Below, piece by piece: positions 25,196-33,876 of a stretch of DNA of 64,000 bases (position 1 is the first letter of the stretch; each line of letters opens with the position of its first letter). The notes under the pieces were generated by a model that worked only from the letters and a program-made list of their open reading frames with translations, had not been told where the DNA came from and searched no databases. Origin of the DNA: Microbacterium aurugineum (GTDB lineage: Bacteria > Actinomycetota > Actinomycetes > Actinomycetales > Microbacteriaceae). The position numbers were made by a program, and so were the translations under genes. The stretch covers positions 3,171,411 through 3,235,410 of the forward strand of contig NZ_CP078078.1 in NCBI RefSeq assembly GCF_023101205.1, written 5' to 3'.

Positions 25196-27730
25196 ATGAC
25201 TTCCTCGCCGCGGCTCGACCCCGCCATCGTTCCGGACGCCGCGGACCCGGACGCCGTCTACCTCGCATTCGTCGAATGGGCGGAGTCGACCGGCATCCGG
25301 CTGTATCCCGCGCAGGACGAGGCGGTCATCGAGATCGTCTCCGGCAACAACCTGATCCTGTCCACCCCCACCGGCACCGGGAAGTCGCTCGTCGCGATCG
25401 GCGCCCACTTCAGCGCACTGGTCGCCGGACGGCGCAGCTACTACACGGCACCGATCAAGGCGCTCGTGAGCGAGAAGTTCTTCGCGCTGGTCGACGTGTT
25501 CGGGGCCGAGAACGTCGGGATGGTCACGGGCGACTCCGCGGTCAACGCCGACGCGCCCATCATCTGCTGCACGGCCGAGATCCTCGCGAACCTCTCGCTG
25601 CGCCAGGGCGCCGATGCCGACGTCGGTCAGGTCGTGATGGACGAGTTCCACTTCTACGCCGACCCCGACCGCGGGTGGGCGTGGCAGGTACCGCTGCTCG
25701 AGCTGCCGCAGGCGCAGTTCGTCCTGATGTCGGCGACCCTCGGCGATGTCACCGAACTCGCGGCGGACCTCACCCGTCGCACGGGCCGCGAGACGGCGAC
25801 GGTCACCGGCGTCGAGCGCCCTGTGCCCCTGCACTTCTTCTACGAGACGACCCCGATCCACGAGACGATCGACGACCTGCTGAGCACCGGGCAGGCGCCG
25901 ATCTACATCGTGCACTTCTCGCAGGCGGCCGCGATGGAGCGGGCCCAGGTGCTGTCGAGCACCAAGGTTGCCACCCGCGAGCAGCGCGACGAGATCGCGG
26001 CGCTGATCGCCCAGTTCCGTTTCACGACCGCGTTCGGCAAGACCCTCTCCCGCTTCCTGCGCGCAGGGATCGGGGTGCATCACGCGGGGATGCTGCCGAA
26101 GTACCGCCGCCTGGTCGAGCAGCTCGCCCAGCGCGGACTGCTGCGCGTGATCTGCGGCACCGACACGCTCGGCGTCGGCATCAACGTCCCGATCCGGACC
26201 GTGCTGCTCACTGCGCTCACGAAGTTCGACGGCTCCCGGATGCGGCAGCTCAACGCCCGCGAGTTCCACCAGATCGCCGGCCGCGCGGGCCGTGCGGGCT
26301 ACGACACCGCGGGCACGGTCGTCGCGCAGGCCCCCGAGCACGAGAGCGAGAACGTCGCGGCCGTGAAGAAGGCCGGCGACGACCCGAAGAAGAAGCGCAA
26401 GATCGTCCGTAAGAAGGCCCCGGACGGTTTCGTGTCGTGGGGTGAGCCGTCGTTCCGCAAGCTCATCGACGCGGTGCCGGAGACACTGACCTCGCACATG
26501 CAGATCACGAGCGCGATGATGCTCAACGTGATCGCCCGTGGCGGCGACGTCTTCGCCAATATGCGCGCGCTGGTATATGACAACCACGAGCCGCGGAAGC
26601 GCCAGCGCGAGTTGGCTCTCCGGGCCATCGGCATCTACCGCACCCTCCGCGAATCGGGCATCGTCGAGAAGACCCCCGACGGCGATATCCGGCTCACGGT
26701 CGACCTGCAGCCGAACTTCGCGCTCAACCAGCCGCTGTCACCCTTCGCCCTCGCCGCGTTCGAGCTGCTCGACCCCGACCCGACCGCGGGCACGGGCACC
26801 GGCTCCTACGCTCTCGACATGATCTCGATCGTGGAGTCGACGCTCGACGATCCGCGCGCCGTGCTGAGCCAGCAGGAGTTCCTGGCCCGCGGCGAGGCGG
26901 TCGCCGCGATGAAGTCCGAGGGCATCGAGTACGACGAGCGGATGGAGCTGCTCGAGCAGGTCACCTACCCGAAGCCGCTCGATGAGCTGCTGTCAGCCGC
27001 GTTCGAGACGTTCAGCGCGGCGCAGCCGTGGATCCGCGACTTCGAACTGCACCCCAAGTCCGTGGTGCGCGATATGTACGAGCGAGCCATGTCGTTCGGG
27101 GAATATGTCGCGTACTACAAGATCGCGCGGTCCGAGGGCGTGGTGCTGCGCTACCTCTCCGATGCCTACCGCGCGGCCTCGCAGACCATCCCCGAGGAGT
27201 TCAAGGATGAGGATCTGCGCGACCTCATCGAGTGGCTGGGCGAGTTGGTCCGCCAGGTCGACTCGAGCCTGCTCGATGAGTGGGAGGAACTGGTCGCGGG
27301 CGTCGACAACGGGCGCTTCGATCCGCATGCGCCCGACGAACCGATCGTCCCACCCGCCCCGAAGCGCCTCACGAGCAACATCCGCGCTTTCCGCATCCTG
27401 GTCCGAAACGAGCTGTTCCGCCGCGTGCAGCTCGCCGCGCGGGACGACGTCGACGGGCTCGCCGAGCTCGACCCCGGTTTCGGAGCCGACGCCTGGTCCG
27501 ACGCCCTCGACGGGTACTTCGCCGACCACGACGAGATCCTGACCGGCGCGGACGCTCGCAGTTCGAAGCTGCTGATCCTCACCGAAGGGCCGACCACCTG
27601 GACCGCACGGCAGATCTTCGACGATCCCGCCGGTGACCACGACTGGGGCGTCACCGCGACGATCGACCTCGCCGAGTCCGACGACGCCGGCCAGGCCGTC
27701 GTCACGGTGACCGGAGTCGACCGGCTGTAG
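25196..27730 (+). CDS. DEAD/DEAH-box RNA helicase, Ski2-like, with DUF3516
   Basis: An 844-residue superfamily 2 helicase. Motif I is TPTGTGKS (about residue 60), motif II DEFH in VVMDEFHFYAD, motif III MSATLGD, motif V-like CGTDTLGVGINVPI and motif VI QIAGRAGRAGYD. The C-terminal half matches DUF3516, found with this helicase in actinobacteria. It probably unwinds structured RNA in processing or decay. GAGG lies about five bases before the ATG. Confidence 0.93.
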   Translation: MTSSPRLDPAIVPDAADPDAVYLAFVEWAESTGIRLYPAQDEAVIEIVSGNNLILSTPTGTGKSLVAIGAHFSALVAGRRSYYTAPIKALVSEKFFALVDVFGAENVGMVTGDSAVNADAPIICCTAEILANLSLRQGADADVGQVVMDEFHFYADPDRGWAWQVPLLELPQAQFVLMSATLGDVTELAADLTRRTGRETATVTGVERPVPLHFFYETTPIHETIDDLLSTGQAPIYIVHFSQAAAMERAQVLSSTKVATREQRDEIAALIAQFRFTTAFGKTLSRFLRAGIGVHHAGMLPKYRRLVEQLAQRGLLRVICGTDTLGVGINVPIRTVLLTALTKFDGSRMRQLNAREFHQIAGRAGRAGYDTAGTVVAQAPEHESENVAAVKKAGDDPKKKRKIVRKKAPDGFVSWGEPSFRKLIDAVPETLTSHMQITSAMMLNVIARGGDVFANMRALVYDNHEPRKRQRELALRAIGIYRTLRESGIVEKTPDGDIRLTVDLQPNFALNQPLSPFALAAFELLDPDPTAGTGTGSYALDMISIVESTLDDPRAVLSQQEFLARGEAVAAMKSEGIEYDERMELLEQVTYPKPLDELLSAAFETFSAAQPWIRDFELHPKSVVRDMYERAMSFGEYVAYYKIARSEGVVLRYLSDAYRAASQTIPEEFKDEDLRDLIEWLGELVRQVDSSLLDEWEELVAGVDNGRFDPHAPDEPIVPPAPKRLTSNIRAFRILVRNELFRRVQLAARDDVDGLAELDPGFGADAWSDALDGYFADHDEILTGADARSSKLLILTEGPTTWTARQIFDDPAGDHDWGVTATIDLAESDDAGQAVVTVTGVDRL

Positions 27731-27743
27731 CGGCGTCCTGTCG

Positions 27744-28133
27744 TCAGGCCTGCAGGACGGCGAGCACGTTGCCCGCAGGGTCGCGGAACCACGCGATGTC
27801 CGGGCCCTGACCGTTGCCGCGCACGATGCCACGCGAATCGGACGGGAACTCCTCGTCGCTGTAGATCTTGGTCTGCACCCCGCGCGCGATGAGCTCGTCC
27901 ACCGCGGCGTCGACATCCGCCACCGGGAAGTTCAGGATCGTGAAGCTCGCCGGTGTGTGGTTCGGCTTCGCGTAGACGAGGATCGACCCGCCACGGGGCA
28001 GCCGCAGGTCGAGGAACCCCATCGCGTTGAGCTCGACGTCGAGGCCGAGGGTCGTGCCGTAGAACTCTTTCGCCGCATCGATGTCGTCGACGCTGAATCC
28101 GCTGAACGCGTTGTCCGCTGTGAAGGCCGCCAT
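27744..28133 (-). CDS. VOC family protein (glyoxalase/bleomycin-resistance fold)
   Basis: A 129-residue single VOC domain: [20 protein letters not shown] at the start and [20 protein letters not shown] at the end are the classic edges. Such proteins bind metals and act as lyases, isomerases, dioxygenases or drug binders; no specific role is visible. ATG 28133 has GATCCT six bases upstream. It is convergent with the helicase gene. Confidence 0.85.
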   Translation of the reverse strand: MAAFTADNAFSGFSVDDIDAAKEFYGTTLGLDVELNAMGFLDLRLPRGGSILVYAKPNHTPASFTILNFPVADVDAAVDELIARGVQTKIYSDEEFPSDSRGIVRGNGQGPDIAWFRDPAGNVLAVLQA

Positions 28134-28139
28134 GACTCC

Positions 28140-28145
28140 AGGATC
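28140..28145 (-). promoter_or_regulatory. -10 box for a leaderless VOC transcript
   Basis: Minus-strand GATCCT ends six bases before the ATG at 28133. Confidence 0.4.
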
Positions 28146-28173
28146 CGCCGTCCGCCGCCGATTGTCGAGGCCT

Positions 28174-29217
28174 TCATCGCCGCAGGTGCGGCGCCAGGCG
28201 GTCGATCGCCTGCAGGGGGTCGAACAGCGCCCCGAGTCCGCCGCGCACGAGCAGCGCATGTACTCCCAGACAGATCGCGATCACCGACGCCGTCAGCACG
28301 AGAGGGCCGATGGCTTCGAGCACCGGCGTCGTCCTCCAGCCCGCAGCATCCAGCCCCGCATCGATCAGGGCGAGGGGCATCATGTGCAGCACGTAGATGG
28401 GCAGGGTCCGCCGGCCGATCCAGCGCAGCGGTCGGGCGACCACCTCGAGGTGCCGGTCCAGGAGCACGCTGAGCGACGCCCCGCACGCCACCGCGATCAG
28501 GGCGAGCGCGGGCCACACCCCCGGCAGCAGACGGAGGGTCAGGCCTGCCACGAGCGCCAGCGCCGCGACATAGAGGGCCGCGAGCGCGAGCGTTCGCCAC
28601 ACCCCGACGCTCTGCGCGAAGCGCTCGATGACTGGACGCCCCCGAAGCCCGAGGAGGAAGAAGAACAGGTTCTGCACCAGCTGCCAGAGGTTGCCGAGGT
28701 CGGGGATGACCCCGGCGCCGGCGACCGCCGCGATCACGAAGGCCCCCGACAGCACGACGGCCGTCGGGAGGCCGCGAGTGAGCCGACCGATCGTCAGATA
28801 GACCGCGAGCGCGAGCAGATACCAGAGGTTCGTCGGGCTGAGGGTCAGCTGCGCGAGCAGCTCCCATCCGTCGTTCGCCCGTGCCGTGTCGAAGTCGGGC
28901 GTCAGGGCGAGCACGAACGTCTGGATGAGCACCCACACGACGTAGAGCAGGGCGAGGCGCCCCGCTCGACGACGCCAGGACCGTCCGCCCGCGTCGAGCA
29001 CCGCCCGCGCGGCGAACACCCCCGATACCAGGAAGAACAGCGGGATCCGCAGCGGCAGCAGCTGCGCGTTCAGCATCACCCAGACGTCTGTCACGGGTCC
29101 CGCGCCGGGCATCTCGACCGCGACCTTCGTCACCACGTGCCACAGCACCACGAGGATGATGCAGATGCCCTTCGCGACATCCGGCCAACCGACCCGCGGC
29201 GCACGCGCGCCGGTCAC
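28174..29217 (-). CDS. Acyltransferase-3 family membrane protein (VanT membrane-domain-like partner)
   Basis: A 347-residue protein with about ten membrane helices. It carries the acyltransferase-3 N-terminal motif [19 protein letters not shown] (His in helix 1) and [15 protein letters not shown]. In VanT serine racemases a domain of this family is fused to the racemase, and here the two are separate genes of one operon. The start is GTG overlapping the ligase stop by four bases. It could move D-amino acid or acyl groups across the membrane, or modify the cell wall. The domain call is firm, the role inferred. Confidence 0.8.
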   Translation of the reverse strand: MTGARAPRVGWPDVAKGICIILVVLWHVVTKVAVEMPGAGPVTDVWVMLNAQLLPLRIPLFFLVSGVFAARAVLDAGGRSWRRRAGRLALLYVVWVLIQTFVLALTPDFDTARANDGWELLAQLTLSPTNLWYLLALAVYLTIGRLTRGLPTAVVLSGAFVIAAVAGAGVIPDLGNLWQLVQNLFFFLLGLRGRPVIERFAQSVGVWRTLALAALYVAALALVAGLTLRLLPGVWPALALIAVACGASLSVLLDRHLEVVARPLRWIGRRTLPIYVLHMMPLALIDAGLDAAGWRTTPVLEAIGPLVLTASVIAICLGVHALLVRGGLGALFDPLQAIDRLAPHLRR

Positions 29218-30164
29218 GACGCCGCACGCACGAGCCGCGCCACCAGGTCGACGTAGGTCACGCCCGCCGCCGCGAACATCCGCGGCACCTGCGAGGCGGC
29301 CGTCAGCCCCGGCATGGTGTTGACCTCGTTCAGCAGCGGACCCCGATCGGTGAGGAAGAAGTCCATCCGTGCGACCCCGTCACAGCCGAGGGCGTCGAAG
29401 ACCGCGATCGCCGCCCGCTTGAGCGCCGCCACCTCGGCCGCGTCGAGCTGAGCCGGGACCGTGAACCGCGCGCTGCCGTCGTACTTCGTGGCGGTGTCGA
29501 AGAGCCCGGTCGCGTGGATCTCGAGGGGCGGGGCCGCCCAGCGGATACCCCCCTTCTCGCGCAGCACCGCCACGTCGATCTCGCGTGCCCGCACGACCTC
29601 CTCGACCAGGATCCGCCGGTCGAAGCGCGCCGCCTCCCGCAGCGCCGCGAGCAGCCCACCCTCCTCGCTCACCAGACTCACGCCGTGGCTGGATCCGGCC
29701 GACACCGGCTTGACGACGACCTCCCCCTCGAACTCCACGTCCCCGATGTCCTCGGCGGCGACCAGACGACCGCGGGCGGTACCGAGGCCCACTGCTTCCG
29801 CGACCAGCTTGGTGGTCCACTTGTCCATGCCGATCGCGCCCGCCCGCAGGCCCGACCCGACCACGCGCACTCCGGCGAGTCCGCACAGGGCCGCGAGCGC
29901 GCCGTCCTCCCCGAGCGCGCCGTGCACCGCCGGGAAGACCACGTCGGTGCGGGCGAGCAGCGGAAGCGCGAGCGCCAGCGACTCCGCCGCCGAGACCCCG
30001 GTCGGGATACCGTCGGCCCTCCACACCCCCTCTCGATCGATCGTCGCACTCGTGACTTCGTGATCGCCCATGCGCAGCGCGGCGGCGACCGCGGCCGCGG
30101 AGGCCAGCGACACCTCGTGCTCGGCGTTCTGCCCCCCACCGATGACCAGGACCCTCGTGGTCAT
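29214..30164 (-). CDS. D-alanine--D-X ligase (Ddl/VanG-like), specificity uncertain
   Basis: A 316-residue ATP-grasp ligase. The N-terminal AEHEVSL, HGALGEDGALAALCGL, the glycine-rich loop SAGSSHGVSLV and metal ligands in RMDFFLTDRGPLLNEVNTMPG are all present. It joins D-Ala to a second D-amino or hydroxy acid for peptidoglycan. Two positions that set the second substrate differ from ordinary Ddl: Thr224 (FDTATKY; usually Tyr or Phe) and Gln292 (ASQVP; usually Leu or Met, Arg in VanC/VanG/VanA). It overlaps the racemase gene by four bases. D-Ala-D-Ala is possible but not assured. Confidence 0.85.
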   Translation of the reverse strand: MTTRVLVIGGGQNAEHEVSLASAAAVAAALRMGDHEVTSATIDREGVWRADGIPTGVSAAESLALALPLLARTDVVFPAVHGALGEDGALAALCGLAGVRVVGSGLRAGAIGMDKWTTKLVAEAVGLGTARGRLVAAEDIGDVEFEGEVVVKPVSAGSSHGVSLVSEEGGLLAALREAARFDRRILVEEVVRAREIDVAVLREKGGIRWAAPPLEIHATGLFDTATKYDGSARFTVPAQLDAAEVAALKRAAIAVFDALGCDGVARMDFFLTDRGPLLNEVNTMPGLTAASQVPRMFAAAGVTYVDLVARLVRAAS

Positions 30165-31285
30165 GCCACACTCCTCTGCACTCGTGCTCCGATGCCGGTG
30201 ACGACGGTGTGCGGGATGCTGCCCGCCCACCGCGCCCACTCCTGCACCGACGGCACGACTCCCCCCTCGGGTCCGAACACCGTGGCGACCGTGCCGCGCG
30301 GAACCGGCACGGCGCCGGTATCGATCACGATCTGATCCATCGACACCCTCCCCACGATCGGATACCGGGCCCCGTCGATCGCCACGGCCGCCTCCGCCGC
30401 GAGCTCCCGCGGGATCCCGTCCGCGTATCCGACGCCCACGACGCTCAGGTGCGTCTCCCGTTCCGTGATGTGCGCGCCCCCGTAGCCCACCGCCGTCCCG
30501 GCCGGGACGAGCGCGCTGTGCACGACGGGGGCGGTCCACCGCGCGGCACCGGCCAGCGTCGTCGCCCCGGAGGGGTCGATGCCCACCAGCCCCGCACCGA
30601 TGCGCACCATGTCGAAGTGCGTCCCCGGATCGGTGAGCGCGCCGGACGTCGCGGCGAGATGTACGAGCACCGGCCCGAAGCCGGCCCGGAGCACGGCGTC
30701 CCTGCCGTGCCGAAAGCGCAGCACGGCCGCCGCGTTCGCCCGGGGGTCGGCTTCGTCGGCGCGAGGCAGATGTCCCATCACACCCACCACCTCGACCCTG
30801 CCCCGCCCCGCGCGTGCGGTGCGGAACAGCTCCTCCCAGTCGTCGAGCGGACACCCGCCCCGGGCCATCCCCGTATCGAGGTGCAGGTGCACGCGGACCG
30901 GATCCACGGCGTCGGCGATCAACTGGCGCAACTCCTCCACAGAGCCGACCGCGACGTCGATGCGAAGCGCCGCGGCCGTCTCCGCATCGGCCCCCGAGGG
31001 GTTCAGCCACGAGAGGATCGGCACGGTGAACCCGGCATCACGCAGGGCGACGGCGTCGGCGACATCGGTGACCCCGAGCCATTCGGCGCCGGCGGCGACC
31101 GCGGCCTCGGCGACCGTGACGGCGCCGTGCCCGTAGCCGTCGGCCTTCACCACGGCCATGATGCGCGCGGAGCACGTGGCCCGCACCCGCCGTACGTTCT
31201 CGGCGACGGCCTCCGGGATGGTCTGCAGCGTCGGGGCATGAAGGCGGGAGAGAGTCACCCGCGGCGCAGGCAGGAGGGTGGTCAT
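30161..31285 (-). CDS. Alanine racemase family protein (VanT racemase-like)
   Basis: A 374-residue fold-type III PLP racemase. PLP Lys47 lies in MAVVKADGYGHG, and the catalytic Tyr is about 287 in GVGYADGIPRE. The C-terminal barrel has RYPIVGRVSMDQIVIDTG. At the site of Geobacillus Alr Tyr354 (motif INYE before the terminal RVPR-like stretch) this protein has His359 (SIPHTVVTGIGARVQR). VanT serine racemases have Asn there, and that Tyr limits substrate size in alanine racemases. Racemisation of serine or another amino acid is therefore worth testing. It is translationally coupled to the ligase and peptidase genes. Confidence 0.88.
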   Translation of the reverse strand: MTTLLPAPRVTLSRLHAPTLQTIPEAVAENVRRVRATCSARIMAVVKADGYGHGAVTVAEAAVAAGAEWLGVTDVADAVALRDAGFTVPILSWLNPSGADAETAAALRIDVAVGSVEELRQLIADAVDPVRVHLHLDTGMARGGCPLDDWEELFRTARAGRGRVEVVGVMGHLPRADEADPRANAAAVLRFRHGRDAVLRAGFGPVLVHLAATSGALTDPGTHFDMVRIGAGLVGIDPSGATTLAGAARWTAPVVHSALVPAGTAVGYGGAHITERETHLSVVGVGYADGIPRELAAEAAVAIDGARYPIVGRVSMDQIVIDTGAVPVPRGTVATVFGPEGGVVPSVQEWARWAGSIPHTVVTGIGARVQRSVA

Positions 31286-31947
31286 CGCTTCGTCCTCGGG
31301 TCGGCGGTGGGATCAGGCAGCATCTCGGGGCAGCCCTGGTCGACCGCCTCCGGACGCAGCTCGTAGTGCCACGACTCATTGGCGTAGATCTGGCAGAGCC
31401 CGTAGCGCCATCCCCGCTGGACGAGCCAGTCCAAGGCGGGCAGCGGACCGAGGTCGACGGCGTCGCCGGTCACATGCTCCGATGTCTCCGGAGTCGCCAC
31501 CCATCGCCGCGCTTCCGCCTCGGAGCCGTAATGCGCGATCGCGTCCTGCAGCATCCGTTCCTGCAGCGCGGGGGTGCGCCATCCACTGTTCACCCGGAAC
31601 GTGACCCCGTCGGCCTCCGCATCGGATGCGGCACGCTGCAGCGCCGCGAGCAGCGACGCGTCGAGGTTGCCCACGGCGGCCCGATCGACGTCGAAGACGG
31701 TCGGCTGGTCGCCGTCGCGGATCACCCCGTCGGCCTCGCTCGGGGCGATGACCGACCCTTCGCTCTGCCCACTCGGCCGGGGCGTGGAAGAGGGCAGCGG
31801 ACCGGTGCGCTCGGCATCGGCGAAGGCCGCGGACAGCGACTGCTGGACGACGAAGGCGATGATCACGGCCAGCGCGAGCCCGATGAGGACCGAAACGGTC
31901 CGGCGGCGGCGCGCCTGCGATCTGAGGGAGGTGGTGCGGGTGTTCAT
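31282..31947 (-). CDS. Membrane-anchored D,D-carboxypeptidase, VanY type (M15)
   Basis: A 221-residue protein with an N-terminal cytoplasmic basic tail, one membrane helix (about 18-35), a Pro/Ser linker and an M15 peptidase domain. Zinc and catalytic residues are visible: SEHVTGDAVD (His158, Asp165) and ESWHYE (Glu191, His194). Such enzymes remove the terminal D-residue from peptidoglycan precursors outside the membrane. The start at 31947 precedes the anchor. It is the first gene of the four-gene operon and is divergent from the response regulator gene. Confidence 0.88.
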   Translation of the reverse strand: MNTRTTSLRSQARRRRTVSVLIGLALAVIIAFVVQQSLSAAFADAERTGPLPSSTPRPSGQSEGSVIAPSEADGVIRDGDQPTVFDVDRAAVGNLDASLLAALQRAASDAEADGVTFRVNSGWRTPALQERMLQDAIAHYGSEAEARRWVATPETSEHVTGDAVDLGPLPALDWLVQRGWRYGLCQIYANESWHYELRPEAVDQGCPEMLPDPTADPRTKR

Positions 31948-31995
31948 GCTCCCAGTGAAGGAGGACGCGCGTTGCGAGGACGTATGCGCTTTTCC

Positions 31996-32012
31996 ATATG
32001 CTCCCGATATGC
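31996..32012 (+). promoter_or_regulatory. Direct repeats, likely response-regulator site
   Basis: ATATGC repeats exactly 11 bases apart (31996 and 32007), with a third TATGC at 31983. OmpR/PhoB-type regulators bind such direct repeats. The site lies at the -35 position of the regulator gene and within the upstream region of the vanY-type gene. Confidence 0.55.
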
Positions 32013-32021
32013 CCCACTGCG

Positions 32022-32027
32022 TAGGAT
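32022..32027 (+). promoter_or_regulatory. -10 box for a leaderless response-regulator transcript
   Basis: TAGGAT ends seven bases before the ATG at 32035. Confidence 0.5.
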
Positions 32028-32034
32028 CGCAGCC

Positions 32035-32706
32035 ATGCGTGTACTGATCGTCGAGGACGAGCCCTACCTCGCCGAGGCGGTGCGGGATGGGCTGCGCCTG
32101 GAGGCGATCGCGGCCGACATCGCGAACGACGGCGACACCGCGCTGGAGCTTCTGAGCATCAACTCCTACGACATCGCCGTGCTCGATCGCGACGTTCCGG
32201 GCCCGTCCGGCGACGACATCGCGCGGTGGATCGTGGCCTCCGGCACCGGCATCCCGATCCTGATGCTCACGGCGGCCGACCGTCTCGACGACAAGGCGAC
32301 CGGCTTCGAGATCGGCGCGGACGACTACCTCACCAAGCCGTTCGAGCTGCGCGAACTCGTGCTGCGTCTGCGTGCCCTGGACCGACGCAGACAACGATCC
32401 CGGCCGCCCGTGCTCGAGGTCGCGGGGCTGCGCCTGGATCCGTTCCGTCGCGAGGTGTACCGCGACGACCGCTACGTCGCCCTCACCCGCAAGCAGTTCG
32501 CCGTGCTGGAGGTGCTCGTCGACGCCGAGGGAGGGGTGGTCAGCGCCGAGCAGCTGCTGGAGCGGGCCTGGGACGAGAACGCCGACCCGTTCACCAACGC
32601 CGTGCGCATCACCGTGTCCTCGCTGCGCAAGCGGTTGGGTGAGCCGTGGCTGATCCGCACGGTGCCGGGCGTCGGCTACCGGATCGGGACGGACGCCGAT
32701 GCGTAG
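32035..32706 (+). CDS. OmpR-family response regulator (VanR-like by context)
   Basis: A 223-residue regulator with receiver (VEDEP pocket, phospho-Asp51 in AVLDRDVPG, Lys in LTKPF) and winged helix ending VRTVPG-like IRTVPGVGYRIG. The C-terminal YVALTRKQFAVLEVLVDAEG is typical. It overlaps the kinase gene by eight bases and is divergent from the vanY-type operon, which it presumably controls. ATG 32035 is selected by the TAGGAT box. Confidence 0.9.
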   Translation: MRVLIVEDEPYLAEAVRDGLRLEAIAADIANDGDTALELLSINSYDIAVLDRDVPGPSGDDIARWIVASGTGIPILMLTAADRLDDKATGFEIGADDYLTKPFELRELVLRLRALDRRRQRSRPPVLEVAGLRLDPFRREVYRDDRYVALTRKQFAVLEVLVDAEGGVVSAEQLLERAWDENADPFTNAVRITVSSLRKRLGEPWLIRTVPGVGYRIGTDADA

Positions 32707-33793
32707 ACGCCGCGGGATGAGCGCCCGCCTCAAGCTCACGCTGAGTTATGCCGCCGTCGTGGTCGTGTCGGGAGGTCTGCTGCTCGCCGCGGTGGCGCTG
32801 TACCTGCTGCGGTACGTGCCGGATGTGCAGATCCCGTATATCGAGTTCTTCGTGCCGAACCGCTCCGACCTGATCCGGGCGTTCGTCCCGGTCGCGTCGA
32901 TCGTCATGGTCGTCCTGCTGGCGCTGGGACTGGGCGGAGGGTGGCTGCTCGCGGGACGGATGCTGGCGCCGCTCACCCGGATCGGCGACGCTGCCCGGCT
33001 GGCGGCGCAGGGCTCACTCTCCCATCGGATCGCGCTGCCCGGCCCGCGCGACGAGTTCCGCGACCTCGCCGATGTCTTCGACTCGATGCTCGAGCAGCTC
33101 GAGGCGCATGTCGCGGAACAGCAGCGGTTCGCGGCGAACGCCTCGCACGAACTGCGGACGCCCCTCGCGATCTCGCAGACCCTGCTCGAGGTAGCCAGAG
33201 ACGATCCCGACCGGGATGTCGATGCGCTGATCACCCGTCTGCGCGAGGTGAACACCCGTGCGATCGACCTGACCGAGGCGCTCCTGCTGCTCAGCCGCGC
33301 GGATCAGCGGACGTTCCCCCGAGAGATCGTCGACCTCTCGCTCCTCGCGGAAGAGGCGGTGGAGGCGCTGCTGCCGCTCGCCGACCGCCGCGGGGTCGCG
33401 GTGGAGGTGGGCGGGGCGCCCGCGCCGGTGCTGGGTTCCGCCGCGCTGCTGCCGCAACTGGTGACGAACCTCGTTCTCAACGCGATCGTGCACAACCTGC
33501 CGTCCGGCGGATCCGTCGCCGTGCGCACGCACGCGATGCCCCACGCCGTCGCACTCGTCATCGAGAACACCGGAGCGTTGCTGCCTCGCGATCGCGTGGC
33601 CACCCTCGTCGAGCCGTTCCAGCGCGGCGCCGACCGCACCCGCGGAGAGGACCATGCCGGCGCCGGACTCGGCCTCGCGATCGTCGACCGCATCACGCAG
33701 GCCCACGGCGGGACTCTGGTGCTCACGCCTCGCACGGACGGCGGCCTGATCGTGACGGTGTGGCTGCCGCATCCGTATCCGCCCGCTCCCTGA
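32699..33793 (+). CDS. Sensor histidine kinase (VanS-like by context)
   Basis: A 364-residue kinase. Two membrane helices (about 15-37 and 62-88) enclose a short 25-residue extracellular loop, followed by HAMP (about 88-140), then HisKA with His150 in NASHELRTPLA and HATPase with N box LVLNAIVHN and G box GAGLGLAIVDRI. The short external loop is like that of VanS-type sensors that detect their signal at the membrane. The ligand is unknown; cell-wall antibiotics or lipid II are candidates from context. Confidence 0.9.
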   Translation: MRRRRGMSARLKLTLSYAAVVVVSGGLLLAAVALYLLRYVPDVQIPYIEFFVPNRSDLIRAFVPVASIVMVVLLALGLGGGWLLAGRMLAPLTRIGDAARLAAQGSLSHRIALPGPRDEFRDLADVFDSMLEQLEAHVAEQQRFAANASHELRTPLAISQTLLEVARDDPDRDVDALITRLREVNTRAIDLTEALLLLSRADQRTFPREIVDLSLLAEEAVEALLPLADRRGVAVEVGGAPAPVLGSAALLPQLVTNLVLNAIVHNLPSGGSVAVRTHAMPHAVALVIENTGALLPRDRVATLVEPFQRGADRTRGEDHAGAGLGLAIVDRITQAHGGTLVLTPRTDGGLIVTVWLPHPYPPAP

Positions 33794-33804
33794 CGGCCTG
33801 CCGC

Positions 33805-33864
33805 TTTCGAATCTCGCATATGGTCGCATCCCGCCGTTGGATCGGACCACATGCGCGATTCAAA
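33805..33864. repeat. Family A palindrome, copy 4
   Basis: TTTCGAATCTCGCATATGGTC at the left (split here for length) and ACCACATGCGCGATTCAAAA at the right, between the convergent kinase and dehydrogenase genes. Confidence 0.75.
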
Positions 33865-33876
33865 AGGCGCCTCGGC

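Noticed and set aside
28174..33793. Claim that the cassette gives vancomycin resistance
   Set aside because: No VanH or VanX gene is present and the ligase specificity is not proven; only resemblance to Van clusters is claimed.
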